A stretch of 64,000 nt of DNA from Callaeas wilsoni (taxonomy: Eukaryota; Chordata; Aves; Passeriformes; Callaeidae), in assembly GCA_013398955.1 (NCBI GenBank), contig VWPU01012282.1:248001-312000 (forward strand), given 5' to 3'. Below the pieces are notes generated by a model. It did no database searches and was not told where the DNA came from. It saw nothing but the letters and a program-made list of their open reading frames with translations. Position numbers and translations under genes: made by a program. Shown piece by piece: positions 39,751-50,716 of this stretch; the stretch's first letter is position 1; each line of letters begins with the position of its first letter.

Positions 39751-39806
39751 GTAGAAGCACCCTCAAATGGTCCGAATGCCAAAGAGAGCAAGGCACAGAA
39801 GTCAGG

Positions 39807-39818
39807 GCTTTATAAAGC
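39807..39818 (-). promoter_or_regulatory. LTR TATA box (GCTTTATAAAGC)
   Basis: A perfect 12-bp palindrome contains TTTATAAA. From its distance to AATAAA, transcription on the minus strand would begin near 39780. Because the box is palindromic, weak bidirectional use is conceivable. Confidence 0.7.
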
Positions 39819-40070
39819 ATACAGGGAAGAGGGCGGGGTGACACCACAGGGACCCATAGGAAGAGGAGAAAGGTGGGACAGGCCAGGACACCTTCCCGTA
39901 GGGGACACAAGGGGTGTCTGTCAACTGTAGACAGAACCACCCCTCAGGAATCCTAGGAATTCAAAGGCAGAAGCCATCTTCACAGAATGGGGTTTCACTC
40001 CTTGGTACCAGCCCACCAAACCTCTGTTTCTGGGCTCTGTGGCCCCCTGGTTGGTTCCTTCACCACAACA

Positions 40071-40076
40071 AACCAC
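40071..40076. repeat. Right target-site duplication AACCAC
   Basis: Exact copy of the six bases at 39514-39519. The pair fixes the LTR boundaries to the base. Confidence 0.85.
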
Positions 40077-42086
40077 AGTAAAAATGGACTACAGACAGGG
40101 AGGCTGCGTTCAATTACACTGCTCTCTACATCTTTCCTTGAATTCCATTAACAAAAGTCTGCCAGGTATTCAGAATCTTCTGGAGCACAGAATTCTCACT
40201 GCAGTCCATTGTAAAACAGAATGCCCCCCTATTCCTCCATCTTCCAACATACAAGTTCATTACAACAAGTTACTAATGTTCCTCTCTTTTCTGAACAGGC
40301 TGAAAAGCAAAGAAACCATCACCCAGTTGGAAAAATACCAATGAAAAGTGTGATAATTCATTCTTATGTCAAAGACTGTGAAAAGGAGAGAAAATGTGAT
40401 AAATTAATCCATTCTAATAAGGAGAGATTGTAATAAGAATAGGGACTCATTCAATTAATCCACTCTTAATATAATCCTATAAGAATGATATGGACCTCCC
40501 TGGATACCATATCTCAAGATATGACAATTCTTTTTTCTTAGCCAGCAGTTCCTGAATACAGAAAAGTAATTAGGCAAAACTGTCTAATAAAGTGGTATTT
40601 GAGAGATAACCAAAATATAACCCATCTAGAAATGTAGCAGATTAGTTTAGAGAACCCTCTTAAAGAAGCCAGATCCTGGGTAGGGTAAGCAAATTCACTC
40701 ACAGATTGATTCAGATTGTCAAAGTGAGACAAGATTTCTTTATTTTGTTTTTTTTTTTGCATCCACTGAAAATACTTTGGGTATTTAGATTAGCTGGTTG
40801 CTCTATATACAAAAAGAACTTTAAGAATTATGTAGGAAAAATATTAGAAGATACAGGAGAATCTGTTTTTCATGCTCATTAGATATGACCCAGGGCCAAT
40901 GACTAAGAGTCATAAAACTTTTCCACAGAATTTTATTAACAGTTAGTTTCCCACTGAACAATGTGTAAAGAATATAATGCCTGGATCTCTGTAAAATGGT
41001 AAAATGCAGTGGTCTAACTGGTTAGCTGCACCATCAGTCTCCAAGGTCTGACCATATCCTAGCAAGATTTGCTATGCCTGCATCGGTCACTCCTGCACAC
41101 CATGTCCACAGTTCAGTTGTCTTATATCTAGTAAGTCACTTAAAATTAATAAGAAAAAAAAATTATTCTCTGCTTCTTAATGTGTAGTTACACTGTAACA
41201 CATAACCTCAAAGCGAAAGTAAAAAATTCCCTGCCAATTAAAAATAAAAACCAAAACACCAGGCTGTGATGGAATCCTGATATATCCTCCTCAAGGGCAA
41301 ACCAAATCCTATCAGCCCATTTTGCCTTATGTCTATAAAGCAAGACTGTTAGATTCTGCCTTTTTTCCCCATATCTATTGCATTGGTTCACTAAACTATT
41401 TTGGTTTACACCAAAATTTGTATTTTGTTTGACTATTGCTTAGATCTTTTTTATCTGTAGTTTGATGATACATGATAAGCACAGTCTTTCAAAGTCATCT
41501 TTATCTGCCTCGTTTCCACAATGCAAAGGTTACTAATGAGGGTTGGCATCTAGTCTGCATTTCCTTTTTTTGTTAATCAAAATAAACAGTAGACCTGTGT
41601 TGAATCTACTCAAGCACCTCCAGATATGTTTCTGTCACTTCATATAATGGATACAACATAACTTGAAATTCTCATTTAAACTTCAGTCTTCTTAAATGCT
41701 TCTGTCTGCACCTGTTTTACAACCAGTTCTCCTTAGTGACATATTCCATAACACCTTCTTAATGATAATTTTTCCTCTGAAAAATCGGCGAACCTGATGT
41801 ACTCACTGGTGCATATAACAATTATTACTGAGAGGACAGATTTTTATATCATTAAAACTTGCTATGTTTAAAATGTTGGTTTATAATTTAATATACATTT
41901 ATACAGTGCTAAGTTTAATATTTATATTTAAGGTCAATTCTTTTTCCTTTAATACTAGAAAAATTACTTTTTGCAGTTTCAGGAGTGCTTAGAGAAAACT
42001 AATACTTTGGTTGTGGGTGTGGGTTTCCTAAACACATATTTCCTTCAGATTTTAGAATTTTTCACAGCATAGAGGTTGCCCTGTGG
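40077..42086. other. Unique DNA, no gene seen
   Basis: No gene or element recognised. A 101-codon plus frame at 40039-40344 begins inside the LTR and runs into host DNA, so it cannot be an old gene. Confidence 0.55.
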
Positions 42087-42290
42087 AACATGGCTAACCA
42101 CCTGCTTTCAACACCAACTGGCATTGCTACATTTATTATCTTAGATCTTTCAGTAGCATTTGACATCAGTTGACATTGCTCATCATGGGATTTTCCTGGA
42201 GCATCTGGAATCTTGTGTTGGCCTAAAAATCATTACTCTGTGCTGCCCAGAGCAGTCAGTTCTAATCTTTTTAATTTATATGTCTTCAGT
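42087..42290 (+). mobile_element. Ancient L2/L3-like LINE fossil (RT motifs)
   Basis: Translation from 42090 gives MANHLLSTP..., then IATFIILDLSVAFD (42123-42164). This matches the reverse-transcriptase motif A block LLDLSAAFDT of L2/L3-type LINEs, not the CR1 version (LDFSKAFDT). After a shift, 42173-42224 reads DIAHHGIFLEHLESCVGL, corresponding to the family's D-H-x-I-L-L-x-x-L-E block. QSVLIFLIYM at 42254-42283 resembles the next G-S-x-L-S-P-x-L-F-N-x-Y-M block. The order and spacing are right. No nucleotide family can be named from memory, and the frame is broken, so this is a very old dead copy. Confidence 0.6.
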
Positions 42291-43289
42291 GTAGTGGGCT
42301 CTGCTGCTAGACTTACTTTTTTTCCACAGGCTCCTAAGTCTGCATAACGCTCTCAGCCACAGTGTTTAAGTAACAAGGCATTTGCTACAGCAATTAGTTA
42401 AACAGCAGCATCCTAAAAGGGTTCACTAAAGAATGATAAAATAAAATTTTAAAATGATCACACAATTCATATTCTGCATCGTATCAAGTCATAGATGCCA
42501 TTCTTGAACTTAGCAGTAGAATTATGTCTTCGCAGTGAGTCATTCAGTAAATTAAATATATTTTATTATTATTTTCTATCTATTCAGAGTTTAATCAATT
42601 TTGATTTAGTGTATCTATATAATAACTAACAAATTAACAGTGTTTAGAATAGGAGATGCATTATGTTCAGTAACTGTAATGTGTAATTTGTCCATACATC
42701 TCAGGATACTGAGTTACTGATTTATTTTTTAAATAATTAAGTATTCTTTTCTGAAGAACAGAAAATGGTAGGTATCAGATACTCTTCTTTGCACATACAT
42801 AATTTCTGCAGATGTAAACACTAGTATTGTTATGAACTATTGCTTACCAAACTGCAGACAGCAAAGCCACTGCTTCTTTAAACTATTAAATTAGTGGGCA
42901 TTAATTTGGCCAAGTCAGCTAGGTTTGATTCTTTTTTGTCATTGTCACTAAATTCTACAGTGGAGATTTTAGCTTTGTGACTCTGAACTGGGTTTCTACT
43001 TATAGCTTTCAGTAGTTTTACAGACACAAAATGTTGCTGTAGGAATGGATGAGAATTTGGATTGCTAGCTTTTCATAATGTGTATACAGTTAACAGACAC
43101 ATTTCTTGAGACTTACATTGTGAGTGGGGAAGGAGCAAGAAAGAGTAGGGAAGTGAAATGGGATGAAAGGAAGAGAGTTCAACAGATTTACCAGCAGAAA
43201 GACTGGAAGTTATATTAGGATGTTATTTGACAAAATGGCTTGATCAGATATCAGACTAAGCTAGCATATCAGTGTATTAGCCCTCCTCT

Positions 43290-43425
43290 TCGTACCTTGT
43301 ACTGGCTTCCACCCAAGGATCTGATTGATGTCACTATACCACCTCATCTGCCACGAAATATCTACAGCTCTTACGGCTCTGGCTTTGGCAGCCAATAAAA
43401 GTTGGGGTTTTTTTAATGTTTCTTG
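43290..43425 (+). mobile_element. Possible downstream part of the same LINE
   Basis: The sequence near 43300-43335 reads LYWLPPKDLIDV in one frame. It resembles the L-H-W-L-P-V-x-x-R-I motif found C-terminal to the reverse transcriptase in L2/L3-type elements. It lies about 1 kb after the reverse-transcriptase blocks on the same strand, which is the expected order. The match is short and could be chance. Confidence 0.35.
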
Positions 43426-43920
43426 CCAAGTCAAGAAATTTGATGATTTAATTTACCACTCCTGAATATTCAGTAATTTCAGTTGATTGTCTACTCCATT
43501 TCTGAATTTACCTACTGCAAGGGCTTTTTACCATTATATGATTCACCGCTGCAACTCAGCTCCTTCAGACATTAGGAAGATGGATGCAGTAAGCAACTTT
43601 AAGGCTGTTTAATTCATTCTGCCTGGAACAGTTTTTAATTAGATATCATTTGAGATTTTTTTTAATTACTTCTTGATGCTTCTGGTCACTGAACTCTGTA
43701 ACATGCCCTAGTATGATAATGAGAAGTATGCCTTAGAAGTTGAAATGCTAGAATAATAAGCGCAAAATCCACTCAAAATTATTCTTTGAGTCAGAAAAAT
43801 GCTATGATTTGTCTTTTGCAAATTATTTTAATAAATTTTCTAAAATCATAGTGGGGGGAAAAATAGCATGACATCTCCAAATCCAGAGATAGTCTTTTTA
43901 CACTGCTTTTTCTCTTTTTT

Positions 43921-43946
43921 GGGGAGGGAGGAGGGGAGGCCTGGGG
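43921..43946 (+). other. G-quadruplex-type motif
   Basis: Four G runs of 4, 3, 4 and 4 bases are separated by spacers of 1, 4 and 6 bases. This satisfies the usual G3+ with 1-7 base loop rule. It directly follows a T/C-rich run (43908-43920), so the strand asymmetry is strong. Confidence 0.7.
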
Positions 43947-44094
43947 AAAGATTCTAGAGTGGTATTCAGATGGCAAGGTAAAATCTTTTATTTTCTGCAA
44001 AAGAAGTTGAAGTTAAAACATAGAATCAATGGAGGCTGAACTAACCATGAAAATAAATAGTAGCACAAAACCAGCCTCCACAATCCTTTCCCCT

Positions 44095-44173
44095 TAACAA
44101 AAAAAACAACCAAACAAAAAACAACAACAAAAGAAAAAAAAAGAACCAAAAACAAAAACAAACAAACAAAAAC
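44095..44173. repeat. A-rich (CAAA/CAA) simple repeat
   Basis: About 80 bp almost wholly of A with scattered C and G, in CAAA and CAA units. It could be an expanded poly(A) tail of an unrecognised retroposed sequence. Two minus-strand frames rich in Phe, Val and Leu are artefacts of this tract. Confidence 0.9.
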
Positions 44174-45719
44174 CCCTTCCTGCATTCCAGAAAAACAGCT
44201 TGTACAGTTATCTCTTGTCTGGGACCATCTCTGTACAATTTCTTCTTGCAATTAGATTTGTGGAAATTGTAGTTACAATACAATGAAGTTAGAGGACAAG
44301 AAATTTGAAGGGTTTGAATAACTGCTAAGATAATTTGTAATTTTTGGTACTGAGTCTACTGAAAAAAGTCTGGTTTTGATGACAAGCATATTGCCTTCAC
44401 TAGCAGCTTTGGGTAATGGCAACTAGATATTCCAGAACCAAAACCAACATATTTTATGGATACTGTCATTACAACTTCATTCTGATAACTCATTAGAACC
44501 ACAGAAGATAAAGAAAAGTGCAGAAAAATTATAGGCTGTCTTTCCTTTCAGCAATCTCTCTCTTATGCTAAAGAATATGTTCTTCTTAGTAAAGCCAAAT
44601 CTCACTAATAAATAGGTAATAAAAGCAAGCACCTTCGTCCAAACAACCTGAAGAAAAATCTTACTTTATGCAAGAAGCAGGTGTCATGAGTACAGTCCTA
44701 TCAGCAAAACACATAGACTTCTTAAATGAGCTTCTCACACTGCTGTCATAGGCACCCAGAGCTCTCTGTGATAAAATATTAACTCTCTATCATAATCCAG
44801 TTCATGTGTTTGTATACTATTAGGGTGCAGATGCTCTGAAAGCAGTGAGAGAAAAATATATTCAGACAGAAATTATCCAGAACAGGAAGAAGACCTACAA
44901 CATGAAATAAGGCATCTCCATCTCTGAATTCTATGACTCAGATATAAAATCTTTATCTTACAGTGTTGCTTAACCCTGATCATACAATTTTGTACAGGAA
45001 TAAAGAGATTTAGTGAGCACCAGAGAACAGAAAGATGCTGTTGCATTCACACAGAGAAAAGGGAAAAGCAGTGCTTTCCTGGGTATGTCTATCTCAACCC
45101 TGTTACTATATCCTTCAGTCTTATTCTTATGTATACATTTTGTGAGCACACTGTGTGTCATTGACACCAGCTGGCATATAATTAGGTGTATGAAAACCAC
45201 TTATATAACTCATGCTACAATGACAGCGCATATGGTCACCCTGTAAACTCTCATATTTCAGATAAAAATTTTCTGTCTCCAAGAATGATTGGAAAGCTAT
45301 GATCAAGGCATCTAGGAGTTAAATGCTTTCACCAAGACCAGACGAAATTTTATTGCGAGAAAAGAGATTAGAGAAAAGAATCATTTTCATGTTTCTCAAG
45401 ACATTGAGAAAGGCAAATCAATCTTCCTTGTCCAATAAGCATCACACACAAAAGGAGTACTTGGTCTGTAAAAATTCTCATTCAATATCAGAAAAGAAGT
45501 TGTTTTAGCAAGTACAGAGAAAGCATTTTCAGTGGGAATTTAAGTTTATCTTTCTATTGACCTGAATGCCACCTTTAGTTGACATTGCCATCCTTTGATT
45601 TGATCTCAAAATTCTTCTATATCAGTAGGTAAATTACTTTGTCCTCTAAGTCACTCATCCCAGTTCTTTGCCCATCATATGAAATAACTGAAGCCTTGGG
45701 ATGCTATCTGTTAGTAAAA

Positions 45720-45895
45720 ATACAAATTAAATGCAGAGTTACTTTAATTGATCAAGAACAAATTGCCATATTTGTGTAAAAACAAGTATAGATATTTCTA
45801 ATTAAATCTGTCATAAGAAGAAGCAGCTGTTAATTACGGTAGCAGCAGCAGTTTAATTGACATGGGAGCTTAATATCTTTATTTGACTCCCTACT
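45720..45895. other. Candidate conserved non-coding segment
   Basis: The core GCAGCTGTTAATTACGG at 45823-45839 joins an E-box to a TAATTA homeodomain site. It is followed by AGCAGCAGCAGTTTAATTG at 45841-45859. Adjacent E-box and homeodomain sites are a common neural enhancer arrangement. Conservation and activity cannot be judged here. Confidence 0.22.
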
Positions 45896-48800
45896 ACTGA
45901 CAAATAACAAATTGAAAAAAAAAAAAATTAAAGAACCAGCATCAGGCATTTGGTTGGAATTGATTAGCATTTAGATATGATCAATCCAAGACATGAACAT
46001 CATTAATCCAGGTAGTGACCCCTAGATATGTTGCTCAATTGCTCACAGATCCATAAACCTTGTAGCTGAATTAATAGCATTAGTTTTATCTTTTCCAGCA
46101 TGGGCTAACTACAATAACTGTACGTTAGTAACAGTGGCATAAGTAAAACCAGTGACACAAACATCTTGACACAATGTAAAAACATTTTTGCTTACTTTAT
46201 ATGTCAGAGTAAGCCAATGCTTTGTTGTTCTGTAGATCAGCTGCAAAAGTCTCTGTCATCTGAGAAATCCAGTGGCAAGCAACCATCACAGTTAAGACAT
46301 TTTCACACTTTAACTCAATTATATAGTTAGATTTCTGATAAATTTAAAAGCAGAGTCCTACATTTCTTTCCACTGTTCTCAAAGTAAATAATCCATTAAT
46401 CTATTACCACATGGCTTGCTAAAATTAATTTCTTAGAATCTTTCCCTTGAAACTCATTATATTTGGAAAGTATTCACAGCCAAAGCATTTTGTTTACTCA
46501 GAAGAGAGTATCCTCAAAGAGACTAGTATTTCAAGAAGGCATTACTTTTGATTATGTAATACTAAGGCAAAGTATTAGTCACATATTTTTCAATGAAATT
46601 CCAGTTGCAGACATCTAGGTCATGATACAAAACTTAAGAAATAAACAACCACCACTGCAGCAAGAATGCATAAACCATGCAAGTCTATCCTGGCTAGAGA
46701 ATTCTAGGAGTTATTGCCATTAAACTACCCTTTTTAAGATGCTACTGAGAAAGTATTGAAGCACTTAAAAGGCGGACTGAAAAGGCACTGATAAAGATGA
46801 AAGAAAAACAGATCTTTTTTAGGAAGTTAAAAGGAAACCAAAACTAAGCATCTGGAAAACTTTGGTATTCTGGCCTCACATGTACACTCAGGTTTTCCCA
46901 TTGAACTCAGGATAAGCCAGAAATAAAAACTAAAAAAAAAAAAAAATTGTGTGCCCATAATAATATTAAGGCTGGTTTTTAAAATTTATATCTAAACTCA
47001 GGTATCTAGATACAGAAAACTTTGGTAAGTGCTTTTGCCGCACGATCATGTTCCTGTAATTCCATCATTTATAGTACAGCACTGGGTCATCCCAAGTTTA
47101 ACCTAAGCTGTCTGAAAAGTCTGCAGCCAAAAAAACTGCTCAGAGAAGAGGCACTAGTAGAAATTTTGGAAGCACACAAATTTCATTCTCATTTACCAAA
47201 AGTTAAATGCTTTGTTTGGGGAGTAAATTCATTTGAGCCCAGATCCCTTATGGGGTAGTACTGCTACAAAAGGTTAATAAGGAACTTGTTCTAAATCTGG
47301 ATTCTGTATCACTAAAAAGCACATAAAGACTTTTGTGCTTCATGCAGCCATCAGAAGAACAATCATCATGTATTTGCTCACTCTGGTGGCTGGTCACATA
47401 AGTGTCAATAGCTTGAGGAGTACTAAGATGTGTTATCAGAAGAGCTCGTCTAAACCTTTCTGGTCTTGCTGAGAAAAAGAGGTAAATAAATTCTCTGTCT
47501 GTGTAACTCATTTTCCTTTCTAACAGAAATTGTCAGATCCTGAAAGCATAGAAACCTGGGAAGCTCTTTCTGACAGTACCTGTCATTCTGGATAGTTTGG
47601 GAAACAAAAAGAAGGTTTAATCAGGTCAACTTCCAATGTCCTGAAATTCTATCCTAGCTTCACTGACACCAGTCACCCTAAGAACATTAACATACTTCAG
47701 AATCCCAAATTAATTTGATGCAACTGCCACTCAGCTCCTGTCCTAGTACTTTCCATTTGCTAGGCACAACAAATTAATGACAGTTCGGACAGGGCAGAGT
47801 TAAGGAACAACACATAATGTTCTTTTAGAACATTATTGTTTCTTCTTGCAGAAGTTTCATTACTGCCTACAGCATCATTAGACTCAAACTTCTGAGTAGA
47901 AACAAAAAGTCGTACTTTACATTTACAGGAAATGCGAGCTGTGCTATATGAGGTGTATGTAAGTCTCACTTTGTAAAGACAGAACTGATTTCATTTAACC
48001 TTAGAAACAATCATTGCTGTTATTAAACTTGAAGTCTTTTACAGTCTGCAGAAAAGTTATTAGTTTACAGCTACTTTGTATTTTCCTTTTTACCCCTCAG
48101 TGGTAAAAAAATCTAATATGTTGGCACATCTCATCTTCAGGATATAAGCAATTCCCCCGAAGTATCTGTCATTAAGGGCTATAAAGCATGAACAATTGGA
48201 TGCAGATTACCTTGTCTATCCACAACACTTATGCATCTCACCATTACCATGGTGCCTGAGCACTTCACAATTTTAAGTGCAATTATTCTCATAAAACAAG
48301 AGAAGCGCTACCATCAGCAGTTTCTAGAAAGCGAACAGAGGCACAGAAACTCTATGGGCCTTTCAGTGAAGTCAGTCACAGAGCCTACCACTCAGACTAG
48401 CGGATTCACCTCTCCGTTGTTTTATTTTGCCCCAAGCAAAGTATTCAGATAGAGACAGTCTATATATAAAACTCTCTGACATATTAGTCTGTGTATGTGC
48501 GTGTGTAATGCAGAGAGCCTAGTGAAATTGTGCCCTGACCTAGTTAGGGGCTCCACATGCTTCTGTAGGCTAAATAATTATGATAGCAATTATGTTAATT
48601 TAGAATAAAGTTCTGAATTCGATCAAGTTATTCCAGCATTACATCAATCCGAGATGAGAATTGAGCATTGAGTGACACATCCACTAATGTTTTTGGACCT
48701 TTTTAGAGTGTTCATAGCCCACATGGTGCATTCAATTGCCTCCTTAAATCTAAAGTGTATCCAGAGTAACGGGGAAAGTGCTGCCCAAGCAGAAAGCCTC

Positions 48801-50060
48801 TCCTGTTCAATAAACACTGTCCTCTGAAGTACTAGCATTACTAGAGGAGAAAAGCTTCTTTAAGCTTTCTTCTGTTATCTCAAATGTTCTAGAACTGTGG
48901 AAAATTGTTTAGAGGTTACAGCGGCATTACTGCTTTTACAGCTCATTTAACTATGCAATTAGACATTACAATAGATATGGAAGATTTAAAATTAGATATG
49001 CTTATCTTCAGTGCATGGGTCAGTACTTTTAACTTTAAAACAAATTAACATTTTGCTTCTCATCCCCCTCCCCTCTCTACCACAAAATGAGGGTGTTTAT
49101 CTCAACTCAGCAATTCTTACTACTTCCATCAGATGGTAGGAAGCAAAGGGATAAGTTTTCTGGATTAAAAAGAAAGTGCTCCTGTAAAGCAATTGCAAGA
49201 TAGCCAGACCAATAATTCATTTTATAAATGTGGAGAAAAACATGTGCGAATGCAAAATTCCCATGATAGGAAGGTGAACAAGCAGTCCAATGACTGGTAA
49301 TTCAGTGCTGGAAATTACCTCAGCCTGAACAGATATACAATATTATATTTCTATTCAAAATGGGGAAACTGAATGTCAGCGCAGTGGGAGACAAAGTAGT
49401 AGAGGAATATTGCATCTTTAATAGGATTTTGAATTCAAATATGCTGAGTAAAACTGCTTAAAATTGTATCGGAATAATAAACAGATAACATTTTCATTTA
49501 AAAAACAAACCAGCTGCTGGATCAACACATAGCTATAAAATCCATTCTTTTATGAAGAGAATGAGAAAATATGCCCTGGAAATAGAAATGAGAAGTGAAA
49601 TCTCAACCATGTGGCCTTCTTCAGACTATGGAATGAAAAATCTAACAAGGTTAACTTTGTTCTTTTTTGTCTGCAGCCCAAAGAGAGTCTCAAAGCCACA
49701 GTATCGTTTCTCATCATGGTTTCTATTTCTGGCATAGAAGAGGGAGGTTTGGGGGTGGAGAGGGGAGAGGTTTAAGCTGCTTTCTTTTCTTCCCATTTTC
49801 TTTCACTTCCAGAATAGCGTTATTTGTATTTAACATTCTACATAATGTTGGAGTATTTTGTGTGAGAAATTATGCATATTAGTAAATGAGAACAGTCACA
49901 GGCTAAAGAATATCCGCATTTCTGAGAGATCAAGAAGTCAACTTAATCCAGAAAGAGTACTTCCAGTGACCAATACCAAGCATGACTGTAACAGAATGGA
50001 GTAGATCTTCTGTTCACTTAAGGCTTTGTTTAGAACACAAAAAAATCAATAGAAATTTAC

Positions 50061-50080
50061 TTATTATTATTATTATTATT
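50061..50080. repeat. (TTA)6-7 microsatellite
   Basis: Twenty bases of uninterrupted TTA units. Confidence 0.92.
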
Positions 50081-50357
50081 TCAGTGACTGTAGGATCAGC
50101 ATTTTATCTCCTATTCTCAACAGTTTCCAATGGCTGGAATGTCAATAATTAACCTTTTTTCCTCCTTGATATTGAGACACCATTAGAAACAGATCTTCCT
50201 CTCTATGCAGAAAACAAAAAGTGCCCTCCTAAAGCAGCTCAAACAATATTGAAAGTATAGCTTTAGGAGTCAGAGCCTTTGTAAAGTTAGACACAGATTT
50301 TCAAACAGCTGAAGAAAGTAAGGGTTAAATTCCCACCCTGGCCAAGGCCACCTACAA

Positions 50358-50716
50358 TTCTACAACTACCTGAAAGGAGAATGTAGCAAGCTGGAGGTCA
50401 ATCTCTTCTCCCAGGTAACAAGTGACAGGACAAGAGGAAATGGCCTCAAGTTGCACCAGGGGAGGTTTAGATTAGATATTAGGAAAAAATTTTTCACCAA
50501 GAGGATTTTCAAGCATTGGAACAGGCTACACAGGGAAGTAGATGAGTCATCATCCCTGGAGGTATTTAAAAGACAAGTTTAAAAGATGTGTCACTTAGGG
50601 ACATGTCTTGGTGGTGAACGTGCTGGTGCTATGGTAACTCAGTGGTTGGACTCCATGATCTTAGAGGTCTTTGTCAACTTTAACAATTCTATGATTCTAT
50701 TCTAAGTTTCTATGAT
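50358..50716 (+). mobile_element. CR1 LINE, 3' end
   Basis: Sense-strand CR1 tail. TCTCTTCTCCCAGGTAACAA near 50403, GGTTTAGATTAGATATTAGG near 50465, and TGATCTTAGAGGTC followed by AACAATTCTATGATTCTAT near 50657-50700. It is closely similar in layout to the last 350 bp of the 37.8-39.2 kb copy, so both belong to one subfamily. Only the C-terminal end of ORF2 and the 3' UTR are present, and the ORF2 part is broken by stops. Confidence 0.93.

Larger units (their letters stand above)
39520..40070 (-). mobile_element. Solo LTR of an ERVK-like endogenous retrovirus
   Basis: A 551-bp GC-rich block is bounded by TG (39520) and CA (40069-40070) and flanked by perfect AACCAC duplications. On the minus strand it has full LTR order: start TGTTGTGGTGAAGG, U3, a TATA box within the palindrome GCTTTATAAAGC (39807-39818), and AATAAA at 39745-39750 about 60 bases further on. 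A GC-rich U5 runs to GCGTTAATACA at its end. No primer binding site or gag/pol/env sequence adjoins it, so it is a solo LTR left by LTR-LTR recombination. Intact ends, signals and duplications, and many retained CpGs, suggest it is the youngest insertion in the window. Class II assignment rests on the 6-bp duplication and general resemblance. Overlapping open frames on both strands here are not genes. Confidence 0.88.
44174..50357. other. Unique AT-rich DNA, no gene seen
   Basis: No gene or mobile element recognised. It contains A runs at 45915-45927 and 46932-46946, a purine-rich GGAGGTTTGGGGGTGGAG-type stretch near 49741-49770 and a TTA microsatellite at 50061-50080. Confidence 0.55.

Noticed and set aside
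39478..39940. Seven overlapping frames of 64-100 codons
   Set aside because: They overlap the solo LTR, most of them entirely. Openness on both strands reflects GC content.
43988..44283. Minus frames rich in Phe, Val and Leu resembling membrane segments
   Set aside because: Produced by translating the A-rich simple repeat at 44095-44173.
49732..49775. Second G-quadruplex candidate in a purine-rich run
   Set aside because: Only three G runs of three or more bases fall within loop limits, so it does not meet the four-run rule.
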